In this document: positions 1-10,357 of the stretch, in pieces
Layout of the letters: each line of letters opens with the position of its first letter
Position numbering within the stretch: position 1 is the first letter of the stretch
Source: a virus
Reading direction: 5' to 3' (one strand)
Length of the DNA stretch: 20,844 nucleotides
IMG/VR virus record: IMGVR_UViG_3300020446_000100
Span: 1 to 20,844 of that record
Notes under the pieces: model-generated
Told to the model about the DNA's origin: nothing
Databases searched by the model: none
What the model saw: only the letters and a program-made list of their open reading frames with translations
Translations under genes and position numbers: made by a program

Positions 1-39
1 GATGTTCCTAATTCATCCTTCACTGCATTTAAAGAGTAA
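1..39 (+). CDS. C-terminal end of an upstream structural gene (partial)
   Basis: Frame 1 reads DVPNSSFTAFKE and stops at TAA 37-39, four bases before the next ATG. This tight spacing is typical of a phage structural operon. In T4 gene order the gene before gp7 is gp6, so this may be the end of a gp6 homologue, but twelve residues cannot prove it. A second frame is also open here and stops at 41-43, so the frame choice is an inference. Confidence 0.5.
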   Translation, partial: DVPNSSFTAFKE

Positions 40-43
40 GTAA

Positions 44-3000
44 ATGGTTGTTGTAAAAACAAAGAGAATATCCACTCTAATAGAAACACAGCTTCCTGAG
101 TTTATTAGTACAGAATACGAACTTTTCAGTAAGTTTGTTACAAAGTACTACGAGCAACAGGAGGTACAAGGTGGTACGTTAGATGTTATTAATAACATCC
201 AAAAATATGCAGATATTGATTACTATGAAAAGAACTTACTTAGACAGCATGATACTTTGGTCACTAGTATCTCTGATAATGATAATACAATTGTATTACA
301 AGATGCAACGAGTTTTCCAAAACAAAACGGATACGTAAGAATTGATGATGAAATAATTTTCTACGAGACTAGAACTGATACAACTTTAAGTGGATGTTCT
401 AGAGGTGTTAGTGGTAACACAAAATTAGGAGATTTGTATAATGAGAGTAACTTTGTAACTACTGATGCTGCAGCACATGCTGCTGGTCAAAAAGTTTTTA
501 ACATCAGTAATTTATTTTTATATGCACTAGTAAAGAATTTTGAAAAACAATATTTGGGTTCATTTCCTGAGAAGTATCTTAGAGGAGAGGTAGATAAAAG
601 AACTTTAATAAAAAATATACAAAATTTCTACAAAGCAAAGGGAACTGACAGTTCAATAAAGTTTGTTTTCAATACTATTGTATCAAAAGATACATCTAAT
701 AAACCAGAGGTATACAAACCAAGAGATTTTACATATAAAGCATCAAATGCCGATTGGATAAACGTATATGCACTTAAGTGTAAAGTAGTATTTGGTAATG
801 TGAATAATTTAGTTGGTAAGAAAATTGTTCAGTCAGATACAGAAGATACTGAATACGCAGATGCTGTTGTAGACAATGTTTATGCAGATGGAACTAGAGA
901 TGGAGAGGTAATTTATAATATCGTCCTAGCACCAGAAACAGTAAATGGATTTTTTAATGTCTCAACTAAGACTCAACTTAAGACAAATTTGTCAGGTACT
1001 GCATCTACAGGAGATAGAATAAATGTTTTCTCTACTGTTGGTTGGGATAAGACAGGATCTATATTGATTGGAGATGAAACAATCACATTTAGTGATAAGA
1101 ATGTAACTCAATTTATTATTGATGAAAGGTCAGCACAAAGTGCTGTACCACATGTTGTTGATACACCAGTATATAAACCAGTCACATTATCAGGATCTGG
1201 TGTCACATTGTTGACAATGGGTGTTGTATATAATTTACAACCATCAGATTCACAACCTTATTCTGCAGTTGGTGATAAAATTCAAGTATCCAATCCTGGT
1301 TTTGAAACTGCTGATCCTAAAATTGTTAATGTAGGCACAAATCAAACTAGATGGTTGTTGGGAACTGGTGCATCAGTTAATGTTCCTACCATACCATCAA
1401 TAGCAACTTCATTAGATCAAGTATCTACAGATGTCTCTGCTATTCTTGCAGATGAACAATATTATTACATTGCTAGTTCTAGTTTTCCATCACATAAAAT
1501 TTTAGATGGTTCTATTGTATCAGAAAAATTATTAGATCAAAAACTTCTTCGTATTATCAGAAGACAAGCAACAAGAACTACAGAAACATATCCTACACCT
1601 AAAAGAGATATTGGTATCGGATTAAATGGTGTTCCTTTTTATGGTCATAAAGATGCGGATAGTATTAGATATGGAAGACTAGAACAAATTAAAGTTGATC
1701 TTCGTGGAACTGGATATGCAAGACCTCCTTTTGTATTGATTGATCAAGTTCCCAATAAAGCAAGGGCAATACTTGCTGGTCAAGTAGTAGAAAGTGTTGT
1801 TGTAGATACCAATGATATATTTCCTAGAGTACCTGATATATTGATTACATCTGGTAGAGGTGCTGTTGTACGTGCTGTTGTAACTGGTGGTAAAGTAACA
1901 AGTTTAATACTTGATAATCCTGGCGAATTTTACTCATCACCTCCACAAATTGTAATTAGAGATAATGCTGGTAGAGGAAGATTTGCTGAATTTGAAGCAG
2001 TGGTTAATACTGATGGACAAATTACAGGATTCAATAAGATTGCTGAAGGTAATTTCTATAATCAAAACACCATAATTGTAGATGTAATTCCAGTAGGAAA
2101 TGGAGCAACTGGTATACCTCTTCTCAAAGAATGGAATTTTAACAGGTATAAAAAATTAGAATCTAATCTAGATACAGAAAATGGTTATGTATTTGATAAT
2201 TTTAATAACGTATTAGAGTATGGATATGGTTATGTTGCAAACCCGAAAGCACTTCGTGTTTCTCTCAACGATAACTTAAACAATGCTGGAACTGAACCAG
2301 CATCTAAATCACACTCACCTATTATTGGTTTTGCATATGATGGCAATCCAATCTATGGTGCGTTTGGTTATGAGAATCCTTTAAATTCTGCATCATCTAT
2401 TATTAGAATGACATCTAGTTATTCTATCAATGGTGGTCGTTCTGAAGGACCTGATTTGACAAACTATCCTATTGGAACTTTTGTCAACGACTATACTTAC
2501 ACTCATAAGAGTGGTACATTAGACGAAAACAATGGACGATTTTGTATTACCCCAGAATTTCCGAAAGGAACTTATGCTTATTTCATTACTATTGATAGCA
2601 ATCAAGTACCGCAATACCCATACATTCTAGGAGAGAATTTTTACTCCCTACCTGTTGATAGTAATTACAACTCAAATATAACTCAAGATGACATTCCTAA
2701 AAATGCAAAACATTTTTATCAAGCAGGAATGCCTAGAAACGGTGATGGTTTCCTTGCACAAATAGAAGAAGTAAAACAAGGAAATGTAGAGGGTGTCAAT
2801 GTAGTAGATTCATCTAGCAATTTTTCTATTAACTCTCAAATATATTTTGATAATACAGGAACAGATGGTTCTGAAGCAGAAGCAATTATATCTTCTGTAA
2901 AAGGAAAACCTGTATCTTACTTACAATCAAAAGAAAATAAGGTTGTTAAATTAACAGTGATTCAGAGTGCATACTTATTTGCAGATGATACTCTAAATCA

Positions 3001-6000
3001 ACCATCATCTGGTGCATCTGGTACAATTGTGGGTACAGTTAAAAATGATAATATAATTGTATTGAAAGAAGTTACTGGTACATTTGATGAAACTGGAACT
3101 TTCTCAGCTGCAATCAAAACATTTGATATTTTATTAGATCAAAGAAGTTCTTACACTAAAGGTGCTACATTAAGTCTTACTGATGGTGTCAATGCTCCTA
3201 TTGCCACTGCTGAGGTATTAGAAGGAACATCTGCTCAAAACGTAGTCCAAATCAAAGTTCTTACGGGCACATGGATAGTTGATGATAATTATTTCTTACA
3301 GTCTGATGATTTGTTTAATACATCTGGAACTAGAATTGTAAGACTTACAACTCTTAGTGATGGATTAGAACCATTTGAAGTTAACCAAAGTGTTGCATTA
3401 GTAGAGACATCAGAAAATCATGGGTTAGGAATTGGAGACAAAGTAAACATTGATATCAATCCTAATGACGCAACAAAAACTAAATTATATTATGTAAGAA
3501 AGAGGTTATATCAAGAAGCAATTCTGACACCTCCTAGTGCTAAAACAAGTATTAATTTTACGGGGATAGGACGCTATGACATACTCAATGGAGGAGCAGA
3601 TTATACTGCTGGAACTTACACTAGTGTTGCTCTTACTGGCGGATCGGGTACTGGTGCCACTGCTACATTTACTGTATCTGACGCTGGCATAGTATCTGGT
3701 ATACAAATACAAGATGCTGGTGTAGGTTATGCACGAGGTGACTTTTTATCTGTTGCTGATGAAGACCTAGTAAGATCTGGTGCATCACAATCCACTGCAA
3801 GATTTACCATTTATGTGGGACACGTTGGTATTGCTGCTGGTGTAACAAAAGTTACAGTTGACAATACACAAGGATTTTCAACAGATGATCTAATACAAAT
3901 TGGTCAAGAAATTTTAAAAATTGTTGGCATAAACGGGAATGATATTTCTGTAATTAGAGGACAAGAAGGAACTTCTGATGTAGATCATTTTGATGGACAG
4001 GAGGTATCTCTTTATAAAGGTCAATATAACTTTACAAATAATTACCAAATATTTACTGGTGCGTTATCTGGTTTCATACAATCATATGATCCTGTATCAC
4101 ATAAGATAGTTGTTGTATATGATTATGCAACATTAAACACTAACGCAAATAAAGTTGTATTAAGTTCTAGTTTCTTTGACACTAGCACACCACAAAGATT
4201 GGTCTCTGTTACCTCGGCAAAAGATGTATTGTATAAGTTTGAATTTTCAGATGATAATAATACATTTGTACCAAATCCTAATTTAGATCTACAAGAATTC
4301 TATAAGTACAAATTCGATACGTCTCATTCTAGTCTCACTGGGACTTATTTTGATATTAGTCCAAGTAGAAATTATAATTTAATTACTGTAGAAAAAACAG
4401 AGTCTACAATATTACCTGGCAATGCAGGATCATTTACAGATGTTAAATTTGGATTTGGTTATAGAATTTCTACTAACATCTATCAAACAAAAATAGGAAC
4501 AGATTTCACAAACTTCTATTACTTTGACAATAAAAATGTAGTAGATGCAGAAGGATCATTCTTTAAAATTATAACAGACCCACTACAAGGAACTAAGACA
4601 CTCAATTATGTTACACCGAATCGTTTTGTATATGATGTTAGCAGTGAACCTCTTTGGGATGGTTCTGGATCCATTTCTTATACTACTACTGGTCAGTTCG
4701 CAATCGGAAAAATTAATGAAATCAGTATAGTAAACTTAGGATTAAATTATAAAAAAGTTCCAGTAATTAGTGGTGTTGACCCATCAGAATCATACAGAGC
4801 AGAAGCAACTGTATCATTTGATGCAGCGTCTCAAATAATTACTGGTGTCAATATTACAAATGAAGGATCTAATTACGTAAATCCTAAAGTTATAATTACA
4901 AAATCTGATGGTGTTGATGCAAAATTCAATGTTCTTGTGAGAGATGGTAAAGTTACCTCTATCACAGTAGATAAACCAGGTAAAGGTTATACCTTTGCAC
5001 CAGAGATTGTTATTGTTGAAGGAGATGTAGAAGCGTATGCTGTTAGTAGTAGCATAGGAGTTCCACAAACTGTAAGAATAACATCAAATGGTGGTGCTTT
5101 CCATTTAGATAAAACTGTATCTTCAACCTTCCGTTCTAATTACATTCTTGCTTTAAAAAATTACAATGGTAATTTTAGATTGGGAGAACAAGTAGTACAA
5201 AAGATTAATAATACAGAAGTATTTCGAGCAACAGTTATAGAATGGAGATTTGGATCTAATTTACTTAAGGTAGCAAACTCTACTGGTATTGTTCGTGAAG
5301 ATGTTCCTATAGAGTCTACATTGATGCCAGTTTCTGGTGTTGTACAATCTATATTTGTAACTATATTTGATGAGGAGATATCTAGTTTTTATGACAATTT
5401 AGGTTTTTATCAATCGGATAGAGGTAAGTTAGGTGTATCAAATCAAAAGATAACAGATAGTTTCTTCTATCAAGATTATTCGTACGTTGTTCAATCAAAA
5501 ACTCCTATTGACCAATGGCGTGATCTAATAAAATCTACAACTCATCCTGCAGGATTTAAGTTATTTGGACAAGTTGATGTAGAGGCAACTGCTAGTTCAG
5601 AGATGCCAGTAAATATGCCAAAGTCGGATCATTTTACTGTAATACAACTTTGGGATCCTAATAAAAATAAAATCACAGTTGAGAATACAAGAAGAACTGT
5701 TACCCAAACTGTGCAGAAGGTAGAAAATCAAAGAATACGTAGAGGTTTCGGTACAGCAGCAACAAGTGAATTTAATTTCAATGAAGTAGAGATATTTGAA
5801 TTTACATTAGGTGCATCATTTGATGGAGCATTTGACAATGATGGTAGATTACAAGGAACTACATCATTTGATACCTTGAAAAATGGATTAGCATTTTCTC
5901 TTGCAGATGGTAAGCAGAAAAATATGATTGTAACTCTTGATGGAGTTATACAAGAACCTGGCATTTCTTATACTATAAGCAATGGTAAAATTGTATTTTC

Positions 6001-9000
6001 AGAACCACCTCTTGCTGGTGTTAGTTTTTATGGAAAAGTATTTACATTTAAAGATGATCAATACAATACAAAATATTTTAAAAAGATAAGAAATATTTTC
6101 CAACGTGGTGGCACTTGGATTGATGCAGCAAATCAAATTGAAAGAAATGTAGGGTTTATTGTAGATGAGACTGTTGGATATGGTAAGGCAAATTATCCAT
6201 CATTAGATTGGGCAACTAAACAAGATGATTATGAAGCAAATATTAGAGCAATATTGGATGCTTACCAACATGATATAAGATTTGGAGGTAACATTAAAAC
6301 TATTGATTATTCATCAATATTCAATAACGATAGTGATTATCTATACATTCAGAATTACAAAGATGAATCTATTAATATATTTGAGTATGCTACTAGATTA
6401 GCGAAATTGGCGATTCGTAACTGGGACTTTATTGATGTTGGTATTGAATACATTCAAGGTCAAAACACAATAAAAGTTACAAGCACAAAAAATCTTGCTG
6501 TTGGTTTATTTGTTAGTTCTGGTAAATCATATCCAGAAGGAACTAAAATTGTATCTATTGATAGTGAAACACAAGTCACAGTAAGTAATGCTGCACTTGC
6601 AAACTCTGGTGGTGGAGGTGGTGCACCATCTGGAACTACTCCTATAAGTGGTACAAGTGGTACAACTACTATTGGTACTAATACAGCACAAGTTCCATTA
6701 GGAGGAACATTTGCTGTGCCACCTGGCTCAACTGTCACAGTACCTCTTTCATTCTCAGGTTCAACACAAGCAAAATTTGGTTGGAGTGCATTGAACAATG
6801 GCATGTTCTATAAAGCAGGAGAGTTAATAGAGAAAAATACAACAGAAATTATTCAAATAGCATTAAACGCAACTCAAACACAATATCCAAACTTAGGTTG
6901 GGGTGGAGGTCCTGGCGTAGCACCATTTTATCCTCTTCAAATGAGACCATTAATAGAGGCGTATGTGTATCATCTTAAATTAGGTGGTAACTTTAAAATT
7001 GTAGAGAATGCACAAGCATATTACAAAGAAAATGATTATCCATATGGTGAAGAGTTATATTATGATACATCAACAATAGGCACAGTTCAAAAAGGAATCA
7101 CTGGAACTGTAGAGTCAACAATTTACATAATGGATCAGGTTAAGATTGCTTGTATACAGGCAATGAGAAATCAATTGTCAATTACAGATCCTAATGTATT
7201 GGTTGATTCACTATCTCCTGCATGTGCAGAGGTAGAGAGTACACTTAACACATACCATAGTATTACTGAGACTATTATTACAGAAGGGCGTAGTCTTGTA
7301 GAAAAGACACCACAGAATCAAAATAAATCTGGTAATTGGACTAACACAGTAACATACTCCAATTACAATATTCTTGGTGATCCTTTGTTACCAGAACAGG
7401 AATGTAATACTGTAATTTCTGCAATGGATTCTCTATACGATAATTTGAGTGATACCATCAAAGAAGAATCTGTAACAAGAAGTTTACCTGATTTTATTGA
7501 CGGTGAGACTACAGATTTTGAATTATATTGGGATGATAATACAGAAGTCAATACAGAAGAAGATGAGGATTTATTTGTTACAATCAACTCTGTATTACAA
7601 AGACCTAAGTTTACAGAAAATTATCCACTAAAAGATGCATATTGGATTGATAGAACTGTTATTCCTAACGTAATTAAGTTTGATGTTGCTCCTATATGGG
7701 ATCAAGATCTAGGTGCTAAAACTATTGGCGAACCAACTGCGGTAGAAAAAATTGCAGGGATTGGTGTTGGTAATTATAAGAGACTCACAATTGATTATGA
7801 ATTAGTAGATGGAGTTAGAAACGGACCTTTCTTAATTCTTGATGTATTGGATGGCACTGTGCAAAGTATCGAGTCTGAAGATAGTTTGTATGTATTTTTA
7901 GATGGTGTATTACAAGTAAAAGGAAAGGCGTATACAGTGTCAGGTCCTAACATCACATTCCATGATTCTATTAAAAAAGAAATGCAGATTGATATGCGTT
8001 ATCTTTATGGTAGAGATGTTGGACAGATATTAAACATATATGATTTTGCACCTGACACTTACTTTGGTCAAGGAAGTTTTTCATTCACCTCCTCTCAAGT
8101 GATTATGGATGAATTCTTGAGATATACATGGATGGGCAACAAAATTGGTAATCCTATTCATGTTTGGCAGTTAAGAGCGAATGGAACTAAAAATGTTATT
8201 GGTGAGATTACAAATCCAATTAGAAATGGAAATAATGTTGCATTTACATTGAAGTGTCAGAACCCTAATATAGAAGCTGGTTTAAATTACACATTTGCAT
8301 CTAAGGGTGATTATAGTAATGTGTACGTGATAGCAGATGCTGATATATCAAATGATCTTCTTGATTTTAAGAAAGATAGTAATGGTAGAAAAATATTACG
8401 AGATGCTAATGGTGACTGGTTCGGAACTTCTTATGGTAAAACATATAAAGCACCATTTGTATATCTCTCTAACGATGACAACATAAGAGTAGATGGAGAG
8501 GACGGATTTAGAAGAATCAAAAAACTTCCTACAGAATCTATAAGTAAAGATGGTAGAGATGGAGAACAAACTTCTGATGATATTTTTAGTGCAGTCTCAA
8601 TTGAGTCTTATACTGGAATTACGAGAGGAGAGGGTTTATCTGTAGTAGCGACTATAGAGAATGGATCTGTTATATCACTCACATGGAACCAACGTAATTA
8701 TGATCCACTCACACAACCAACTGCATATCAATACTTCACACCTCCCATACTTAAGTTTGAATCATTAGATGGTAATGGTGGTGGTGCTAGAGCAAATGTA
8801 TTAGTAAGTAAAGGACAAGTCATTAGTGTTGACTTACTAGATGGTGGTTCTGGATACACTAAAGCACCTAAAGTAATTACAACAAGAGGATTTGATCTTC
8901 TAACTGAAAGAGATATTGGTGTATCATTAATAAACGTAGGGGTTGTACCTTACATAGAAACAGGTGGATTGTTTGCTTTATCTGTCGTTAGTGAGATTGA

Positions 9001-10357
9001 AGAAGCTGGTTTAGATACTGTGACTAGCAGTAATAGTGTAACATTTGGAGAAATAACTGATGCAACAATATCATTAGAAAGAGAGTTTACTCCCGATGAG
9101 TTAGAGGTATTCTCTATTGGAGGTGGATTAGACCCACAAAGAGATTACTTACAAATTGACTTTAAACGTCCTACTCCATCAGCTCTAATTCAAGCATTTG
9201 ATACACAAGTTGATGCTACTGTGCTTTCTGCAGAGGTTCAAGATATTGTATCTCTAAATTCTATTTCTACTGTTTCTAAAGCAATTACAGCAACTACGCA
9301 AATTGATATTCTTAATAATGCAATATCAAATGTTAACTTCTTTGAGAATGCTGCATTATTGGATCTTGACTTTAATATTGGTGATGTTATTGCATACATT
9401 GCTGATACATCTAAGTTTGCTCCTAGTGGCAGATTGATGATTGGTGATGAAGTTGTATTCTATCAGAAAAAACTTAATGATAGATTCTATCAAATTATTA
9501 GAGGATATGAAGGAACACCAGAAAGAGATTGGGTTGCTGGAACATATCTTAGACAGATTGAAGACATAACTGTTATATCTGCTGGTCTAGTGGATATTGA
9601 GTCTGAGAGTGATGTTAGAATGGTTGACATCTCAGTAACTGGTGCTGGTATTGAGAGAAATGTACAAAGACAGATTTCTCCATCAAGTGAGATGTCTGTA
9701 ACCAAAGAACATCTACAAGTTGAATTAATACCACCAGGAAGTGGTGCGATAGATGTATATCTGGAGACTGCATTTATAAATGATCCTATCTTACTAAGAG
9801 ATGGAACTACAGTTGATCTACTTGAAAATAATGTTGGAAACTTCACTGTTACTAAACGTAATGGAACTATAATTGAAATTAGAAATGAGAGATTTGGAAC
9901 TGCTGATTACATTGGAAATTACGCACCTACAAACGTAGGTCCTACTATTGGTAACTGGCAATACATATCATTTGATGATGGAGTTTGTGATGTATCTAAT
10001 TTAACTATTGCTGATCTTACTCAATATTTCCCTGCTTTAACTGTGGGTGATTTTACTGAAAGAAAAACATCTAGTTTCACTAAATCTGGAGAGAAATTTA
10101 ATCTTGGATTACCATCAATTCAAAATCCAGTGGCATTTAGTCAAACTGGCACAGCACCAATTCCAAATACAATATTAGTTGCTAATACCACTTTCTTCCC
10201 AACATCTGGATACATTTATCATTCTAATGGAGGTAATATATTTGGAGTGATTAAGTACACTGGTAAGACAGGAAATGCGTTTACTGGATGCACCCTACAT
10301 AGTGGTAGTAATCAGATTACGTCTGGATCTGAGATAGTACCTATATCAATCGTATAA
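44..10357 (+). CDS. gp7: Giant gp7-like baseplate wedge protein with many inserted modules (3437 aa)
   Basis: Probable baseplate wedge component. Residues 7-65 and 155-215 (key segment VDKRTLIKNIQNFYKAKGTD) followed by 235-300 resemble the C-terminal half of T4 gp7 (DKRDAVARFFESRSYDFYSTKG). Residues about 1817-1850 (PIDQWRDLIKSTTHPAGFKL) match the later gp7 segment around RWKSDVIRFVHPVGFGF. Between and after them lie inserted modules: IGDE-type repeats (72-126, 325-375, 1265-1322, 3112-3170, 3376-3430), G-x-G-Y repeats (548-690, 1178-1245, 1560-1663, 2861-2951), GE/SGA repeats (915-1090, 1709-1766), a YHYH domain (727-863), DGVLQ modules (1961-2005, 2509-2550, 2615-2657) and duplicated helical domains (2027-2134, 2258-2384). 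T4 gp7 is about 1030 residues, so this is more than three times larger and lacks the T4 N-terminal part. The start is supported by GAG at 34-36, seven bases upstream of ATG. No signal peptide or membrane segment is seen. The gp7 assignment also rests on its place directly before gp8. Confidence 0.75.
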   Translation: MVVVKTKRISTLIETQLPEFISTEYELFSKFVTKYYEQQEVQGGTLDVINNIQKYADIDYYEKNLLRQHDTLVTSISDNDNTIVLQDATSFPKQNGYVRIDDEIIFYETRTDTTLSGCSRGVSGNTKLGDLYNESNFVTTDAAAHAAGQKVFNISNLFLYALVKNFEKQYLGSFPEKYLRGEVDKRTLIKNIQNFYKAKGTDSSIKFVFNTIVSKDTSNKPEVYKPRDFTYKASNADWINVYALKCKVVFGNVNNLVGKKIVQSDTEDTEYADAVVDNVYADGTRDGEVIYNIVLAPETVNGFFNVSTKTQLKTNLSGTASTGDRINVFSTVGWDKTGSILIGDETITFSDKNVTQFIIDERSAQSAVPHVVDTPVYKPVTLSGSGVTLLTMGVVYNLQPSDSQPYSAVGDKIQVSNPGFETADPKIVNVGTNQTRWLLGTGASVNVPTIPSIATSLDQVSTDVSAILADEQYYYIASSSFPSHKILDGSIVSEKLLDQKLLRIIRRQATRTTETYPTPKRDIGIGLNGVPFYGHKDADSIRYGRLEQIKVDLRGTGYARPPFVLIDQVPNKARAILAGQVVESVVVDTNDIFPRVPDILITSGRGAVVRAVVTGGKVTSLILDNPGEFYSSPPQIVIRDNAGRGRFAEFEAVVNTDGQITGFNKIAEGNFYNQNTIIVDVIPVGNGATGIPLLKEWNFNRYKKLESNLDTENGYVFDNFNNVLEYGYGYVANPKALRVSLNDNLNNAGTEPASKSHSPIIGFAYDGNPIYGAFGYENPLNSASSIIRMTSSYSINGGRSEGPDLTNYPIGTFVNDYTYTHKSGTLDENNGRFCITPEFPKGTYAYFITIDSNQVPQYPYILGENFYSLPVDSNYNSNITQDDIPKNAKHFYQAGMPRNGDGFLAQIEEVKQGNVEGVNVVDSSSNFSINSQIYFDNTGTDGSEAEAIISSVKGKPVSYLQSKENKVVKLTVIQSAYLFADDTLNQPSSGASGTIVGTVKNDNIIVLKEVTGTFDETGTFSAAIKTFDILLDQRSSYTKGATLSLTDGVNAPIATAEVLEGTSAQNVVQIKVLTGTWIVDDNYFLQSDDLFNTSGTRIVRLTTLSDGLEPFEVNQSVALVETSENHGLGIGDKVNIDINPNDATKTKLYYVRKRLYQEAILTPPSAKTSINFTGIGRYDILNGGADYTAGTYTSVALTGGSGTGATATFTVSDAGIVSGIQIQDAGVGYARGDFLSVADEDLVRSGASQSTARFTIYVGHVGIAAGVTKVTVDNTQGFSTDDLIQIGQEILKIVGINGNDISVIRGQEGTSDVDHFDGQEVSLYKGQYNFTNNYQIFTGALSGFIQSYDPVSHKIVVVYDYATLNTNANKVVLSSSFFDTSTPQRLVSVTSAKDVLYKFEFSDDNNTFVPNPNLDLQEFYKYKFDTSHSSLTGTYFDISPSRNYNLITVEKTESTILPGNAGSFTDVKFGFGYRISTNIYQTKIGTDFTNFYYFDNKNVVDAEGSFFKIITDPLQGTKTLNYVTPNRFVYDVSSEPLWDGSGSISYTTTGQFAIGKINEISIVNLGLNYKKVPVISGVDPSESYRAEATVSFDAASQIITGVNITNEGSNYVNPKVIITKSDGVDAKFNVLVRDGKVTSITVDKPGKGYTFAPEIVIVEGDVEAYAVSSSIGVPQTVRITSNGGAFHLDKTVSSTFRSNYILALKNYNGNFRLGEQVVQKINNTEVFRATVIEWRFGSNLLKVANSTGIVREDVPIESTLMPVSGVVQSIFVTIFDEEISSFYDNLGFYQSDRGKLGVSNQKITDSFFYQDYSYVVQSKTPIDQWRDLIKSTTHPAGFKLFGQVDVEATASSEMPVNMPKSDHFTVIQLWDPNKNKITVENTRRTVTQTVQKVENQRIRRGFGTAATSEFNFNEVEIFEFTLGASFDGAFDNDGRLQGTTSFDTLKNGLAFSLADGKQKNMIVTLDGVIQEPGISYTISNGKIVFSEPPLAGVSFYGKVFTFKDDQYNTKYFKKIRNIFQRGGTWIDAANQIERNVGFIVDETVGYGKANYPSLDWATKQDDYEANIRAILDAYQHDIRFGGNIKTIDYSSIFNNDSDYLYIQNYKDESINIFEYATRLAKLAIRNWDFIDVGIEYIQGQNTIKVTSTKNLAVGLFVSSGKSYPEGTKIVSIDSETQVTVSNAALANSGGGGGAPSGTTPISGTSGTTTIGTNTAQVPLGGTFAVPPGSTVTVPLSFSGSTQAKFGWSALNNGMFYKAGELIEKNTTEIIQIALNATQTQYPNLGWGGGPGVAPFYPLQMRPLIEAYVYHLKLGGNFKIVENAQAYYKENDYPYGEELYYDTSTIGTVQKGITGTVESTIYIMDQVKIACIQAMRNQLSITDPNVLVDSLSPACAEVESTLNTYHSITETIITEGRSLVEKTPQNQNKSGNWTNTVTYSNYNILGDPLLPEQECNTVISAMDSLYDNLSDTIKEESVTRSLPDFIDGETTDFELYWDDNTEVNTEEDEDLFVTINSVLQRPKFTENYPLKDAYWIDRTVIPNVIKFDVAPIWDQDLGAKTIGEPTAVEKIAGIGVGNYKRLTIDYELVDGVRNGPFLILDVLDGTVQSIESEDSLYVFLDGVLQVKGKAYTVSGPNITFHDSIKKEMQIDMRYLYGRDVGQILNIYDFAPDTYFGQGSFSFTSSQVIMDEFLRYTWMGNKIGNPIHVWQLRANGTKNVIGEITNPIRNGNNVAFTLKCQNPNIEAGLNYTFASKGDYSNVYVIADADISNDLLDFKKDSNGRKILRDANGDWFGTSYGKTYKAPFVYLSNDDNIRVDGEDGFRRIKKLPTESISKDGRDGEQTSDDIFSAVSIESYTGITRGEGLSVVATIENGSVISLTWNQRNYDPLTQPTAYQYFTPPILKFESLDGNGGGARANVLVSKGQVISVDLLDGGSGYTKAPKVITTRGFDLLTERDIGVSLINVGVVPYIETGGLFALSVVSEIEEAGLDTVTSSNSVTFGEITDATISLEREFTPDELEVFSIGGGLDPQRDYLQIDFKRPTPSALIQAFDTQVDATVLSAEVQDIVSLNSISTVSKAITATTQIDILNNAISNVNFFENAALLDLDFNIGDVIAYIADTSKFAPSGRLMIGDEVVFYQKKLNDRFYQIIRGYEGTPERDWVAGTYLRQIEDITVISAGLVDIESESDVRMVDISVTGAGIERNVQRQISPSSEMSVTKEHLQVELIPPGSGAIDVYLETAFINDPILLRDGTTVDLLENNVGNFTVTKRNGTIIEIRNERFGTADYIGNYAPTNVGPTIGNWQYISFDDGVCDVSNLTIADLTQYFPALTVGDFTERKTSSFTKSGEKFNLGLPSIQNPVAFSQTGTAPIPNTILVANTTFFPTSGYIYHSNGGNIFGVIKYTGKTGNAFTGCTLHSGSNQITSGSEIVPISIV
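2222..2632 (+). other. YHYH-type domain inside the gp7-like protein
   Basis: Residues about 727-863 contain SHSPIIGFAYDGNPIYGAFG (756-775), then NDYTYTH (815-821), a LDENNGRF segment, FPKGTYAYF and YPYILG (858-863). This order is characteristic of the YHYH domain family found in secreted and surface proteins, and annotated in some marine phage structural proteins. The eponymous motif is degenerate here, reading YTYTH. Its role in the virion is unknown to me. Confidence 0.7.
6122..6445 (+). repeat. Helical module, copy 1 (protein-level repeat)
   Basis: Residues 2027-2134 form a mainly helical module with DAANQIERNVGFIVDETVGY, then YPSLDW, then IRAILDAYQHDIRFGGN, and end in ATRLAKLAIRNW. The H-D-x-R-x-GGN centre and the closing A-x-RN element are shared with the module at 6815-7195. 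I recognise this as a recurrent domain of marine T4-like phage structural proteins; its function is not known to me. Confidence 0.7.
6602..6766 (+). other. Gly/Thr/Pro-rich low-complexity hinge
   Basis: Residues 2187-2241 begin NSGGGGGAPSG, continue with TTPISGTSGTTTIGTN, and end in a VPPGSTVTVPLSFSGST stretch. The composition is low-complexity and differs from the flanking helical modules, so it is probably a flexible linker that lets the two modules move relative to each other. Confidence 0.65.
6815..7195 (+). repeat. Helical module, copy 2 (protein-level repeat)
   Basis: Residues 2258-2384 repeat the architecture of copy 1: AGELIEKNTTEIIQIALNAT, YPNLGW, RPLIEAYVYHLKLGGNFKI, then a Tyr-rich stretch and IACIQAMRNQL. 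It is followed by two related C-x-x-V-x-S helices, ACAEVESTLNTY (C2394) and ECNTVISAMDSLY (C2454), sixty residues apart. The copies have diverged strongly, so the duplication is old. Confidence 0.65.

Noticed and set aside
6460-6804. Reverse-strand open frame rich in Pro and Val
   Set aside because: Its composition is the mirror of the Gly/Thr-rich hinge coded on the + strand. It is a shadow frame.
9772-9783. TATAAATG-type matches inside genes as late promoters (for example near 9774)
   Set aside because: They differ from the consensus at the last base and lie far from any gene start. They are expected by chance in such AT-rich DNA.
9490-9846. Reverse-strand open frame of about 118 codons
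   Set aside because: It lies wholly inside a well-supported + strand gene, with no ribosome binding site or recognisable domain.
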